A DNA stretch of 64,000 nucleotides from Cordilura impudica (lineage: Eukaryota; Arthropoda; Insecta; Diptera; Scathophagidae). Every line of letters begins with the position of its first letter. Positions within the stretch are counted from its first letter, which is position 1. The stretch spans positions 98,020,854-98,084,853 of the forward strand of contig OY821521.1 in assembly GCA_963682025.1 (NCBI GenBank). The letters run 5' to 3'. The notes beneath the pieces were generated by a model. It did no database searches. It saw nothing but the letters and a program-made list of their open reading frames with translations, and was not told the DNA's origin. This document shows positions 35,185-45,317 of this stretch, piece by piece. Made by a program: the position numbers and the translations under genes.

Positions 35185-36977
35185 ATGTTTCCACAATTAT
35201 TATTCATTACAATTTGTGCAATGGCTAAGTACTGTTACAGAGATCTGGCAGATATTTATTTTCAACTAAATGATGCAGACGATGTAATTTTGCACATAGT
35301 GAGCAACGACTTCTTTAAGAATTGTAACCTAGAAGACATTGAAATGCACAAAGGAAAAATTACTAATTTTGCATCGAATTTGAAAAGACGGTACATTGAA
35401 TGCTCTCATAGCAAGGCAAAGATGTACAAACGTTACCAAGACTGGTTAATAAAGGAACTTATTTTTGAGAGTGCATCTACAACTGCCAACGAAAGTGGAA
35501 AGAAGGGTCGGCAAGCAAAACCAATTGACGGATGTAGTGAAACATCTCGAAGGCGCAAGCTGGAGAATATCAATGAAGAAATTTCTCAAAGTATTATTAA
35601 GGATTTATTTTTGCACCAAATACAACCAACCCAAAATAAAAAAAAATAAAATTGAAACAATTGAAAAAATAGTAGAAGCGAGCCCAAGGCGTTCGCCCTA
35701 TTTTTGGATTTGAAATTGACCAAAAATCAATATAAGGAATTGCGGAAGCGAACCAATGAAAAGAATTGTGGGATTTTTCCAGAGTATCGAGATTTAGTTT
35801 CTGCCAAAAAAGAATGCTTACCTTCACAATCTGCTATTAGTGTCACTTCAACATCAGCAGAAATAAAATTGCAAGATCTCCTTGAACATACTGCAGAACG
35901 AATGGGGATGTGATGGATCCTCTGGTCAGAAACAATACAAGCAATTTAATGCCGAAAATTCATCAGATGCTAATTTATTTATGGTATCTTTCGTTCCATT
36001 GCGCTTAACAAAAAGGTATAGCGTCTTAGAGCCGTCAACTAGTAGAGCAACAGAAATTGATATATGGAAAAATGAAATTCCTTCTTCAACAAAGTATTGC
36101 AGACCAATAAAATATGCATTCAAAAAGGAAACCAACGATGCCATAACTGAAGAAGTTCAAAAAATAAAAGATCAAATTAAGGAACTTCAACCAGTGTCCC
36201 ACAATGATTGATGGAAAAGTTGCACAAGCTTTAACTGGAACAAAGTCAACGCCAAGCTGCATTATATGCCAAAGGACATCATGTCAATTAAGTCAACCCC
36301 CACCAGAAGACATTTGGTCCGTTAGGCGAAACAGTGAGAAAAAACAAAGAAAATGAAGAAAAAGGAAAGAAAAAAAAAACCAAATTCAACAAAAATATCT
36401 ACAGCTAGGCCTCATAATCGGCCAACCAAAACTAGGGGAAGGAAACACAAATGATGGAAATACTACAAGGAGATTTTTTTCCGATCCCGAAACTGCAGCA
36501 TCTATCACAGGTGTAGATCACGAATTAATAAGACGATTCAAAATCATATTACAATTTCTAGCATATAGCAGAAAGATAAATGCAATAAAATTTGGAGAGT
36601 ACGCCAATAAAACAGCTATACTTTATAATGAAAAATACTCTTGGAGATATATACCATCCACAGTTCATAAAATTTTGTACCATGGGGAACAAATAATTCA
36701 AAACAATATGCTACCAATAGGAGATCCATCTGAAGAAGCGCAAGAAAAATGGAACAAAGACTACAGATTCTTTCGCAAGCACAACACAAGGAAAATGTCC
36801 AGATGTTGTACTAATGACGATCTTATCACTATTTTGTTGGGCACTTCAGATCCATATATGTCCAACATTCGTCAAAAATGGAAAACTACCTCTATTGAAT
36901 TGGACGAAGAAGCTAAACAACTTCTAGAAGATGAAAATCAAGGCTATTTAGAAGAAATTTTTACTAAAATTGGTTGA
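35185..36977 (+). pseudogene. Transib transposase (RAG1-core-like), decayed
   Basis: The reading frame is broken into pieces: an N-terminal piece (first ATG at 35185, stop after 35649) with Lys/Arg-rich text; 35704-35913 with LDLKLTKNQYKELRKRTNE and a LQDLLEHTAER block; 35882-36211 with WGCDGSSGQKQYKQF (GAT at 35912-35914, the position of the first catalytic Asp of the Transib/RAG1 core) and FMVSFVPLRL; then MIDGKVAQALTGTKS with a CIICQ zinc-type pair; DPETAASITGVDHELIRRF; and 36675-36977 with HGEQIIQNNMLPIGDPSEEA, QEKWNKDYRFFRKHNTRK and TSDPYMSNIRQ. These blocks in this order are typical of Transib; the last aligns with the RAG1 region that carries the third acidic residue (probable Glu codon 36744-36746, inferred). 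Frameshifts and at least one deletion near 35650-35700 make it non-functional. A Transib transposase would nick and hairpin DNA at the CACARTG ends. Confidence 0.88.
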
Positions 36978-37606
36978 TTTAAAGTATTTTTTCATTACAC
37001 TAACAATAAGTTACACCTTTTTTTATATAGTTAAAAAATTTTCTTGATTTAAAAATTTATATATTTTGTAAATTTACAATAAAAATTGTTATATTTCATA
37101 AATTTACCATAAAAATTGATATAGAAATATTTAAAAAGACAATAAAAAAAAGTTTATCTAAAGCAAAAACATACGAGTTTTTCATTGAAACTTCTCTATC
37201 TTGAACCAATATAAGGTAACTTTTACGTTCGCTGCTTAATAAATTATATTTTAACTCGGGATCTTTCAAAAAAAAAACAACCTTTGGCCCTTGTGCACAT
37301 TAGGACTAAAAAGTTTACGGGGGCCATTTTCTGAAAAAATTAACTTAAAAAATTTTTAAAATGTATTAGTTGTAAAATTAACTGAAAAAATAAGACATTA
37401 TATTAAAAAAAAAACCTTTTTTTACCTTTTAACACTTCACTTTTGTACTAAAATTCAACTACAAATGAAAATGTATTTTAAACCCTCCGTAACTTTTTTT
37501 ATTTTCGGTTGAGAATTACGTTTAATAGCAAAACTTAAAGGCTAAAGTCTCACCTGCCAAACAAAGAAAACGCATATCGAAATTCCAATCCAATCAAAAG
37601 TTACAT

Positions 37607-37642
37607 ATTTTTGACCGCCTTCTCGTCAAATGGTCCATTGTG
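37607..37642 (-). repeat. Transib right terminal repeat
   Basis: Reversed it reads CACAATG, GACCATTTGACGAGAAGG, then CGGTC and AAAAAT, with the same 23-nt spacing as the left end. The heptamer differs from the left by one base (A for G at position 5), matching the Transib consensus CACWATG. Confidence 0.85.
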
Positions 37643-38010
37643 CGTCGTATAGTTCAAGGTTAGCTCAAATCAAATTGCCTTAAAAAGCCGGAGAAAAATG
37701 CTAAGTGTGACATTTCTAATGAAACTAATAAATGGCGACGTATGCTCTGAGTTCGTGCTGAACAATATTGCTTTTAATGTTCCTCAACGTCCGACCTGCT
37801 ACTTCAATCCTTTGCCCATCCAGTATTTCCGCTCAAACTACGCAAATGCAGATGCGTTCAGAAGATTATATGAGAATTTTAATGATCTTAAACGTAATAT
37901 AATTTTGTTTTTAAATACCTAGTTTTAAATACTATTGTACATTTTTGTATACGTATATTATAAAGTTTGAAAGGATTTAATCCATAGACTAAAATAAATT
38001 TAAAAAAATC
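37643..38010 (+). pseudogene. LINE ORF2 C-terminus, right of Transib insertion
   Basis: Resumes the interrupted LINE (SYSSRLAQIKLP), then 37698-37922 encodes LSVTFLMKLINGDVCSEFVL, NNIAFNVPQRPTCYFNPLPI and NYANADAFRRLYENFNDL, the standard C-terminal blocks of jockey-type LINEs, up to a stop at 37920-37922. A likely 3' tail 'aataaatttaaaaaaat' lies at about 37993-38009. Confidence 0.8.
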
Positions 38011-38389
38011 CTCGTTTTTCGAAATTTTAGTCAGTTATTATTCTTTTATTCCAGACCCAGCCAATTATTTGCAAATCTTAACTGCTTCTTTGGTGCTCAC
38101 GTTAACATTGTTGACCAAAGTTACAGCTAGATTTAACAACAATTTAAATTGACTTTTAAAGTTAGTTTTTTAATCGACCTTTAGTCGATTTAGTATGTAA
38201 TTTCTACATACAGGCTTTTAGGGTAATTTGTTTTTAATATAAATAAAAGATTGTTATTTCATTTTTTTGATCCAACGTTTGTTTACCTGGGGATTTGTAG
38301 CTATCGTCATCTGGATTTTCATCAGTATCATCTTCAGATTTTGATGATAAATCAGAATCATCAGAATTTATATTTGGACGTTCTTGTTC

Positions 38390-38640
38390 AGAAAGAGATT
38401 CTCCACATTCGGAATGATACTTTCAGTGTCGGCAATTTGATTAACGCTGGTCTACTCGTATGTGATGGAAAATTTGTGCCGTATTGAAAGGAAAACATTG
38501 CGAATAGAACAGAAGAAATTATTTCTATATTAATTCAGTCTGATCTACGTGGATAATGTATAAATGATCCCAGATAATTGAGCCATATTCAAGTATAGGC
38601 CTTACGAGGGATGGGAACACTGCTGTATTTGACAACCAAT
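38390..38640 (-). pseudogene. LINE C-terminal fragment
   Basis: Minus-strand text: VFPSLVRPILEYGSIIWDHL and YIIHVDQTELI, then SRPALIKLPTLKVSFRMWRI. It corresponds to the same part of the LINE protein as 33800-37720 but is diverged in sequence and in the opposite orientation, so it is a different copy. Stops and frameshifts present. The acidic plus-strand-complement region at 38290-38390 is not explained by it. Confidence 0.65.
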
Positions 38641-40304
38641 TTAATAGCTGATAGTTGCTATTCGTTTAGTTTGGTTTGCCATTTCGACGTGGATAGATTT
38701 ACATGCAAATAGATAGATAGATTTCTTGTAAATTGTTAAAAATTTTTTATCAAAATAATAGTAGTCATAATCATTCATCAGAGCGGCAGTTCGAATAATT
38801 ACGGACAGTTTTTGCACCATGTTTTCTCTTAACGTAAGATGCCAAATAGTGGGCACGGAATCAATCAAACATTCTTAGCAAATGCGGATTTGGAAAATTT
38901 TACGAACGGATCTTGGTTTACGAACTTTTAAGATTCAACTTGTGTAAACGACTATCGTAAGCGCCGCCAATGACCTGAAGCACAAATTGATATTGATTTT
39001 AATTTTCATACCAAATTTTGTTCTTGGTTGAATGGGTACGTAAATAAGCAAAATTGTCGCATTTGAAGTGAAGATAATGCACTAGCTTTTGTCCAAACAC
39101 CATTGTATCTACATAAAATTACTGTTTGGTGCAGCGGAGTCATTGGTCCATATGTCGTCAAAAATTATGATGGGCAGAATGCTACTGTCAACTGTAACAA
39201 GTTTTATTTATTTATTTACTTATTTTTAATTCACTATAATACAAAAAAACACCAAGGTTAATAAACTGTATTCCATATCAATACTCCTGAATAAGGATCT
39301 TAAAATAAAATACAAAGATATAGTCATGTAAAAAGGATATACATAGTAAAATATTACATAAAGAAATTCTATCATACTAGATAATGTTTGACAAAACCCG
39401 AAATGTGATCCGTTCTATGGATGCCGAACACTGTAACAGTACGCTGAAGTCTAGCAAAAATCATTTATGACACACAGATTCGAAAAAATTCTCTATTAAT
39501 GTTATCTTCCTAAACAGTCCTGATTTGCAACGACTTCATTTTTCCCGCACATCAAAAATAAATTGCGCCGTTAAGGTTATGTGAAGCTGTTGGTGCGCAT
39601 TAAATGAATGTTTTAAAGATATCTCAATCGAAATAGAAAAACTGCTTCCAGACTAAAGCAAACACGTATTTTGTCATGTTGTTTCATAGATATTTTTTAC
39701 ATTTTGGTTTGTTTTATTGCAAAAATTTCAACAGTATGACTCTTTCCACTTATTGTCATATTTGGCACAAGTATAGTAACTTTAATTATACTAGTATAAG
39801 TATAAGCACAGCCAGAACGGTGCGGAACGATTTTCCGCTGCTTAAAAAGAAAATACCCAAAACAACAACATTGTTTACATATTGTGTACATTTTTTTTTT
39901 TATAAAGTTTTCTACAAGTTCGTTTTAATTTTTAAACCAATTAAATTCTCTTCTCTTGTTATTAATATCTAGTTGGTGTAATATTATTCATTAAATTTAA
40001 ATTTACTTTGAAATTGCAATCATTCACAAACACATCACAAACTTTTGTTTTTTGTTAACAAAATAAAATAAATTTTATTTCAGAGTAGTGACAATCTGCA
40101 TTTTTTTATCTCAATGAAAAACAACGCAACGTTCTGGTTGTGTTTATACTCTTTCCAAACGTAACCTTTCTTGCAGGATATATTGTAGATTGATTTTATG
40201 AAACAAATGTGGTAATGTTTTTGGCTTAATTAAAGTAAAAGTATGATATTGATGACGCATAGATGGCAATCTTATAAAACATATGATTTAAGTTTCAAAG
40301 TTTT
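38641..40304. other. No gene recognised
   Basis: AT-rich. Open stretches at 38641-38868 (-), 39676-39972 and 39697-39891 (-) have no family motifs. No repeat of the other families was identified. Confidence 0.4.
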
Positions 40305-41010
40305 TTAGCATGGAAATAATTGGTCACCGTTATGTTATTCAATACCTTCATTTGAAAGGTTTCAGTCCAACCAATTCTATAGCCGAGCTAGTTTCTCTTC
40401 GGGGGATGTCTGCTCTTTTAGGACTGTAAAATATTGGGTGGCAATGTTTATACGAGCCCATATATGTAAGCTGCCAAGACGAAATTTGCAACTCCAGAAA
40501 CGATTAATAAAATCCATACAATCGTATAGTTGTTCGTCGGCTGAAAGTGCATTAACTAGCTGAAATGATTTTTACCCACAATAGAACATAAACAGCGTCA
40601 TGGGGATGTTTCAGTAGTGTTTGGTGAACAAAGTCCAGTTTTTGCGTCAATTCGTAACCATGGTTGAGACATAGTTGCATCTTTTTGCACCTGAAACAAA
40701 GGAACAGACAAAACAGCGGACTGAAATGGCAGAATCGTGTCCAAAAAAGGCGAATACAGTTCCATATGCAGTACCATCTTCAAAAAGTAAAAACAATCAA
40801 CGGCAAGTATTATGCGAACGTACTGCAGCGTTTAAGTAATGAAAAAAAGTGTTGTTTTATCAAGACATTGTACCAGTTCACACATCCACTATTGCGATGG
40901 CCAAAATCCATGAAATAAAGTTTGAATTGGTTCATCATTCATCTTATTCTCCAGATTTAGCTCTCTCTTGTTACATAAAGAAAAGTGTTCTGGTACCAAA
41001 TTAGTACAGC
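40305..41010 (+). pseudogene. mariner transposase relic
   Basis: Text in changing frames follows the order of mariner proteins: HRYVIQYLHLKGFSPTNSIA (N-terminal helix-turn-helix), a short hinge ('KIHTIV'-like, RRLKVH), then ETKEQTKQRTEMAESCPKKA (the usual HxYTPExKxQSxxW region), NGKYYANVLQRLSNE, and finally DIVPVHTSTIAMAKIHEIKF followed by ELVHHSSYSPDLALSCY (family: HQDNAPVHTS... PHPPYSPDLAPSDY). In the second catalytic motif QDNAP is QDIVP; in the third the final Asp of PSDY/F is changed (ALSCY). Both changes and many frame breaks make it dead. The hinge to catalytic core region is shortened by a deletion near 40570. No terminal repeats were identified. Confidence 0.8.
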
Positions 41011-41654
41011 AATAAAGCCTAAACTTCAAGTAATGCAGAATTTTTACTTGTGACTTGCATCGCTTATTGCATGTTAAAACTTTAAAACATTGTATGCTCT
41101 ATTCATATGTTAGTTCTACTTTATGAACTCAGTTTTTAACTAATATATTATAAATTACACAATAAGTCTCCCTTGTCAAATTGTCCACATTCTCAGTGTT
41201 TAAATAATTTATTCACTTTACTAAACTTTACTATTCATTAACTAAATAGGCTTAAAATGTTTTCACAACCATGATCAGATCACAATTGCACTAAATAACG
41301 ACAAGAAAATAACACAATTTTGGATTTAATTCATAAATAAAACATAAATAAACTGTATAGAGCTTATAATTTAGCTCCGCCTTTTGCATTTTGACCACCT
41401 CGCTCACTTACGTCCATAGTGGCCACATTTAGTACAAAATACCACTGTGTAGTTTTACAGAAACTTCAGGTTATACAGTTGAAAATTTATTGCTGCCTCA
41501 AACTGACAACGCTAATTCTAGTTGATTATGACGAAGTAAAACACAACATATTTGCTAAAATTTAAATTATAAACATAGGAAAAGTATCAAGGAAAATGAT
41601 TGATTGAAGTTAACTAGTTGAAAAATTATAAGAGAAAGATTTTTTCCACATATA
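41011..41654. other. No gene recognised
   Basis: AT-rich, without supported ORFs. Confidence 0.35.
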
Positions 41655-41995
41655 TAATTGGATGTTGCTGGCTGAGTGTGTCTGTGTATGTGGTAAACAT
41701 TAATTTTAATTTATAGTTACAACAACTTATTTAGTCTAATTAAACGAGTTTTAATTGAAAATAATGTATCGTAATTTTGAAAACAAAATAGTCCAAATAA
41801 CATATCCTAAATCTACAAAACAACAAATTTAAGAAAACCGTCCATTATCGAGTGTGAAGCCATACATAGCATAGAGATTAGTTTGATGGTATTAAATGAT
41901 GTTGGTAACATTATGAAATTTATATCATTTTGTTGAAATCAGCTAATTGAGTAATAATCATTAATCGGAAAGTCTCACCAGCAACATCTAATTAT
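41655..41995. mobile_element. Candidate MITE with 20-bp inverted ends
   Basis: TAATTGGATGTTGCTGGCTG at 41655 is matched in reverse by CTCACCAGCAACATCTAATTA near 41975-41995, about 340 bp apart. No ORF in between. No clear target duplication, so the boundaries are tentative. Confidence 0.4.
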
Positions 41996-43286
41996 CTGAT
42001 ATCATTTGTATGATATCATCATTATTAGGGGTTTACGAAACACAAAATGTAGATTTTTTTGTCTTAAATATCCTAACTAAAATTTCATACAATAAATATT
42101 CCAAGCCATAATGGTAAAATTTGTTTGACTTTTTTTTGAAAATTATTATGTAAATTTATACTTTTACTATTTTTTTTTTAAATTTTTCTCTATTCTTGGC
42201 AATTGTTCTTGCATAACAACCAAGGATGCCAATCAGGATCAAAATTTCCAAGATTCGGGATTTTGGGATATTTTGGAATTTTTCGTTATATCGGGATTGG
42301 GGTTTTCCGTTAATTTTTAAGTATAATTATTTTTTTATTTTATTTTCAATATAAAAAGTCATTATAAAAATATAAAAAAAACGTAACTAAAAAATTAAAT
42401 TTACGTTTCACATGTTGCTCATCTTGTCCTTCGAAATTTTAAATTTCTTATACATGTTGATCTTTCATGACTTTATCGATTCCATTATTTAATTTTGTAG
42501 AATGGAAACATGGAGGATTTCTTCTGAAACCTCATATAAAGATATAAAAATTTGTAATCCTGTTTCACAGAAATCATATCAAATATTTGGATTTTTTTTT
42601 TAAATTTAAGAAAGCAAAATAAACAGTTTTTCTCTTCATTTCTCGAAGTGAGTTTTTAATTTCACTTTGTAAAACTTGGAAATTACTTTGTTAATTTGTG
42701 GTATTACAATAAACTTCAAACAAAAGAATACGAGTGTGTACAATTTTTTTCGCTTGCAAGCTTTAATCGATAGAATAATATTTGAACGCCGCCACAGAAA
42801 CTTTTTCTAATTCTTTAGGAATCCCATGTTATGTAGTAAACTAAAAGAAATAACAGCCAAAGTCTTGGCCTTTTAGAATATCCAAATCGTTACTTGATAT
42901 CAGGTAATTATGAAAACTCCATGCTTATTAGGCATTCAATTTTAATGTACGTATAAGGTTTTATTACTAATTAGCTAATGTTTAACAAATTTAAATTTAT
43001 TTTACTAGTGACCAGAGAATTATAAACCCCCTACGATGGCGGAAACTTTTAAAGTCAATAAGAATGTAAGCTAATGATTTATAGAATTTGTAATCTTATC
43101 GCGTATTAAGCTATTATTTTATTTGTTTTTCAATAAAGAATTAAATTACAATAACTACATGAACACACAGAAAACAGATTCATTGTGGCTACTAAATTTA
43201 TTGCCAACCGAATTGCGATGATGTTAATAACCGTATTTCGCGTTTACTACGATTACAATTCTGTCTCCAACAGTAAATGTACTATA
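41996..43286. other. No gene recognised
   Basis: AT-rich. A run of 'gggattttgggatattttgg'-type phrases at 42255-42305 looks like a decayed simple repeat. A short ATG stretch at 43036 followed by GTAAGC is too short to support as an exon. Confidence 0.35.
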
Positions 43287-44133
43287 CAGGGTTTTCACTC
43301 CATATTCACCCTTTTGCAAATAAAATTGATCTGTTTGTAAATCAAATTCAACTTTTGTTGACAAATCAAATTCACCTTTTGCAAACCAAATTCACATTTT
43401 TGCAAATCAAATTTACCTTTTTTCAAATCAAATTCACCCAATATAATTGTAACAAAGGTTAGAGGACGCAATGTTTCATTAATTGCTGCATTAAATAACT
43501 AGGGAATATTATTTAATGGAATTGTTTGAAAAATTTGAAGAAAATAATATTATGGAAGCGTGGTTAATTGCGGACAACGTAAGTCTCCATAAGACGCAGG
43601 AGAAACGCAATCCGGTTTAACAGACTAGGCACACATTATTTTTCCTACCGCCTTATTCCCCAATGCTCAACACAATCGAAGACGTATTTTCTAAAATAAA
43701 ATGTTGTGCACGTAACATATTAGCTAATCCTGGGAATACATTACATTTAACACAAGTAATTGAACAATCAACTGCAACTGTTATTCCCACAGATTGCAAT
43801 AACTATTACGAACATATGTGTTTGAAATTGCGGTCCTCGGTGGCAGGAGAACCTTTATAAAGTAAATGAGTAAAACATTTTTATATATTTCCAATTTCAA
43901 TTTTTCACATTGTTAAAATAATTTAATTTTGAATTTGTACAAAATAAATGTTTTTGTGTTTATACCATTTATACGTAGTATTTATTCTTGAAGTTTTAAA
44001 GTATTTTTAACAGTATTTTCTATTGGGTGAAAATGATTTGCAAAAAGGTGAATTTGATTCGCAAAAAGGTCAAGTTGATTTGCAAAAAGGTGAATTTGAA
44101 GTGCAAAAGGGTGAATTTGGAGTGCTAACTCTG
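43287..44133 (+). mobile_element. IS630/Tc1-type element with repeat-array ends (DD34E)
   Basis: An 847-bp element with TA on both sides (43285-43286, 44134-44135). The ends match in reverse: CAGGGTTTTCACTCCATATT against CAGAGTTAGCACTCCAAATT, followed on both sides by several copies of 'caaattcaccttttg' (left 43301-43440, right 44023-44120 reversed). The inner part codes for the end of a transposase (see next entry). The TA target and DDE signature place it in the Tc1/mariner/IS630 superfamily; the long iterated ends are unusual. Confidence 0.8.
43458..43859 (+). pseudogene. DD34E transposase, C-terminal part, broken
   Basis: Starts in mid-protein with a 'VRGRNVSLIAALNN' like text, then NNIMEAWLIADNVSLHKTQE (second catalytic Asp, GAC 43573-43575) and after an in-frame TAA (43618-43620) FLPPYSPMLNTIEDVFSKIK (catalytic Glu, GAA 43678-43680). 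34 residues separate the Asp and Glu, hence DD34E. The protein continues to a stop at 43857-43859. The N-terminal DNA-binding domain and first Asp are missing, so the copy depends on a full-length relative. The family is the DDE_3 endonuclease type. Confidence 0.8.
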
Positions 44134-44135
44134 TA

Positions 44136-45317
44136 ACAGATTAAATTACAAATTCGAAACACAGTTGTTTTAATTCAAAACAATTCGAATGGTGTTAAGT
44201 TGACTTTACAAGTGTTATCATTGTTATCGCGCCGTCCGCCTTTTTCATTACCAGGTTAATTTAATCGTTACTATTGGTCTTTTGCAGAAAAATTAGTGTT
44301 GAGGAGGAGTTTAGCCCTGAAAACGATGAAGACAATGATGGGTCTGATGATGATGTTAGCTCGGATGGTGATAATGATGAACTACATATGTCTAAGGCAG
44401 AAGATGAAATGGAACAAAGTTACGTTAGGATGGATTTATGTGCTGTAGATAAAGACTAAGAGGAGCTGGTAGTCACATTTCACTCAAAAGATTGTTGTAA
44501 TAACAAATACTGAACAATTATACTACGAACGTGAGGCTCCATAATCAAAAAAGAGTTGACATAGAAGAAACGTAATGTTCCATTACCGAAAAAAGAGACA
44601 GCATCAAACTAACGAAAGGGGGATGTTAGTGGAGATGTCCTCGAACCAGACGTGGAACAAGATACATCTTTCTCAAGAAAGAAGACGGAGAAAAACACAA
44701 AAACTACTTACTGATATTTGTCTGGCAGATAATAATGTTTTTTGTATCTTTAAAATGATTTTTCATTTTTTTTTTTCGTATTTGTACTCCGATTTCTCTT
44801 CATTTTTAGTAAGCTTTTCCATAAATTATGGCTTTCTGGTTTTCATTAAAGAGCATCTCATACTCTATCCGAATAGGCTAAAAAGTGGAAAATGATTTTT
44901 TAACACCTAGGCCCCCTTTTCATAGAATTTCAAACAATATTGCCAACTTTTACAATATAATAAATAAATAAAGAAAAAAGAGTGATTTTACTTCCCGCGA
45001 ATTTTAGCACAGATTGAGTGTTTTTGCTTCCCGATTGCTTAGGACAGATGGAGAATAAATATAAGATCTATTAAAAATTTCACTACTTATAACACATAAA
45101 AAGTGCATTGATTTATTGATTTATAATTCTTAAAATAATAACATTTTAATTACTAACATTTTAATTAATGAGATCAGTATTTTTTTGCTCCCTCATACTC
45201 GTTGCATACGAAAGCACTTGTCTCTAGCTGCACTTAATGATAAACAATGTGGAAAAACTGAAAACAAAGTAAATTGAAAACACGTAATAATTGTTATTAA
45301 AATATTGAAATTATTTA
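44136..45317 (+). other. Unidentified acidic ORF and AT-rich DNA
   Basis: 44274-44459 is open for an acidic peptide (SVEEEFSPENDEDNDGSDDD...) directly after a splice-acceptor-like 'ggtcttttgcag' (44276-44287). Acidic N-termini like this occur in piggyBac-type and other transposases as well as host nuclear proteins. A basic stretch follows at 44575-44700 (QERRRRKTQKL). No family can be named; it may be an exon of a decayed gene. The rest is AT-rich with a repeated 'cttcccg' phrase near 44990-45035. Confidence 0.3.

Larger units (their letters stand above)
34006..37642 (+). mobile_element. Transib DNA transposon, copy 1, both ends present
   Basis: A 3637-bp element with inverted termini. Left end CACAGTGGACCAT..., right end (reversed) CACAATGGACCAT...; both have 23 nt between the 7-bp CACARTG heptamer and an AAAAAT block (left 34036-34041). 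It is flanked by the 5-bp direct repeat CGTCG (34001-34005 and 37643-37647). Published Transib features are a CACWATG start, a 5-bp GC-rich duplication close to CGNCG and an A-rich block at RSS23 distance, so the match is close. The transposase is broken (see 35185-36977). Inside lie a HINE fragment (34533-34679) and a 129-bp tandem duplication (34905-35146). About 665 bp separate the stop codon from the right end, as in copy 2 at 60575. Confidence 0.9.

Noticed and set aside
38251..38487. 78-codon ORF with a His/Gln-rich translation
   Set aside because: The complementary strand holds a LINE fragment plus an acidic low-complexity stretch; the plus-strand frame has no family signature.
43036..43066. 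Possible start exon (ATG, ten codons, GTAAGC)
   Set aside because: Too short; joining to the acceptor at 44287 gives an immediate stop, and no supporting downstream frame was found.
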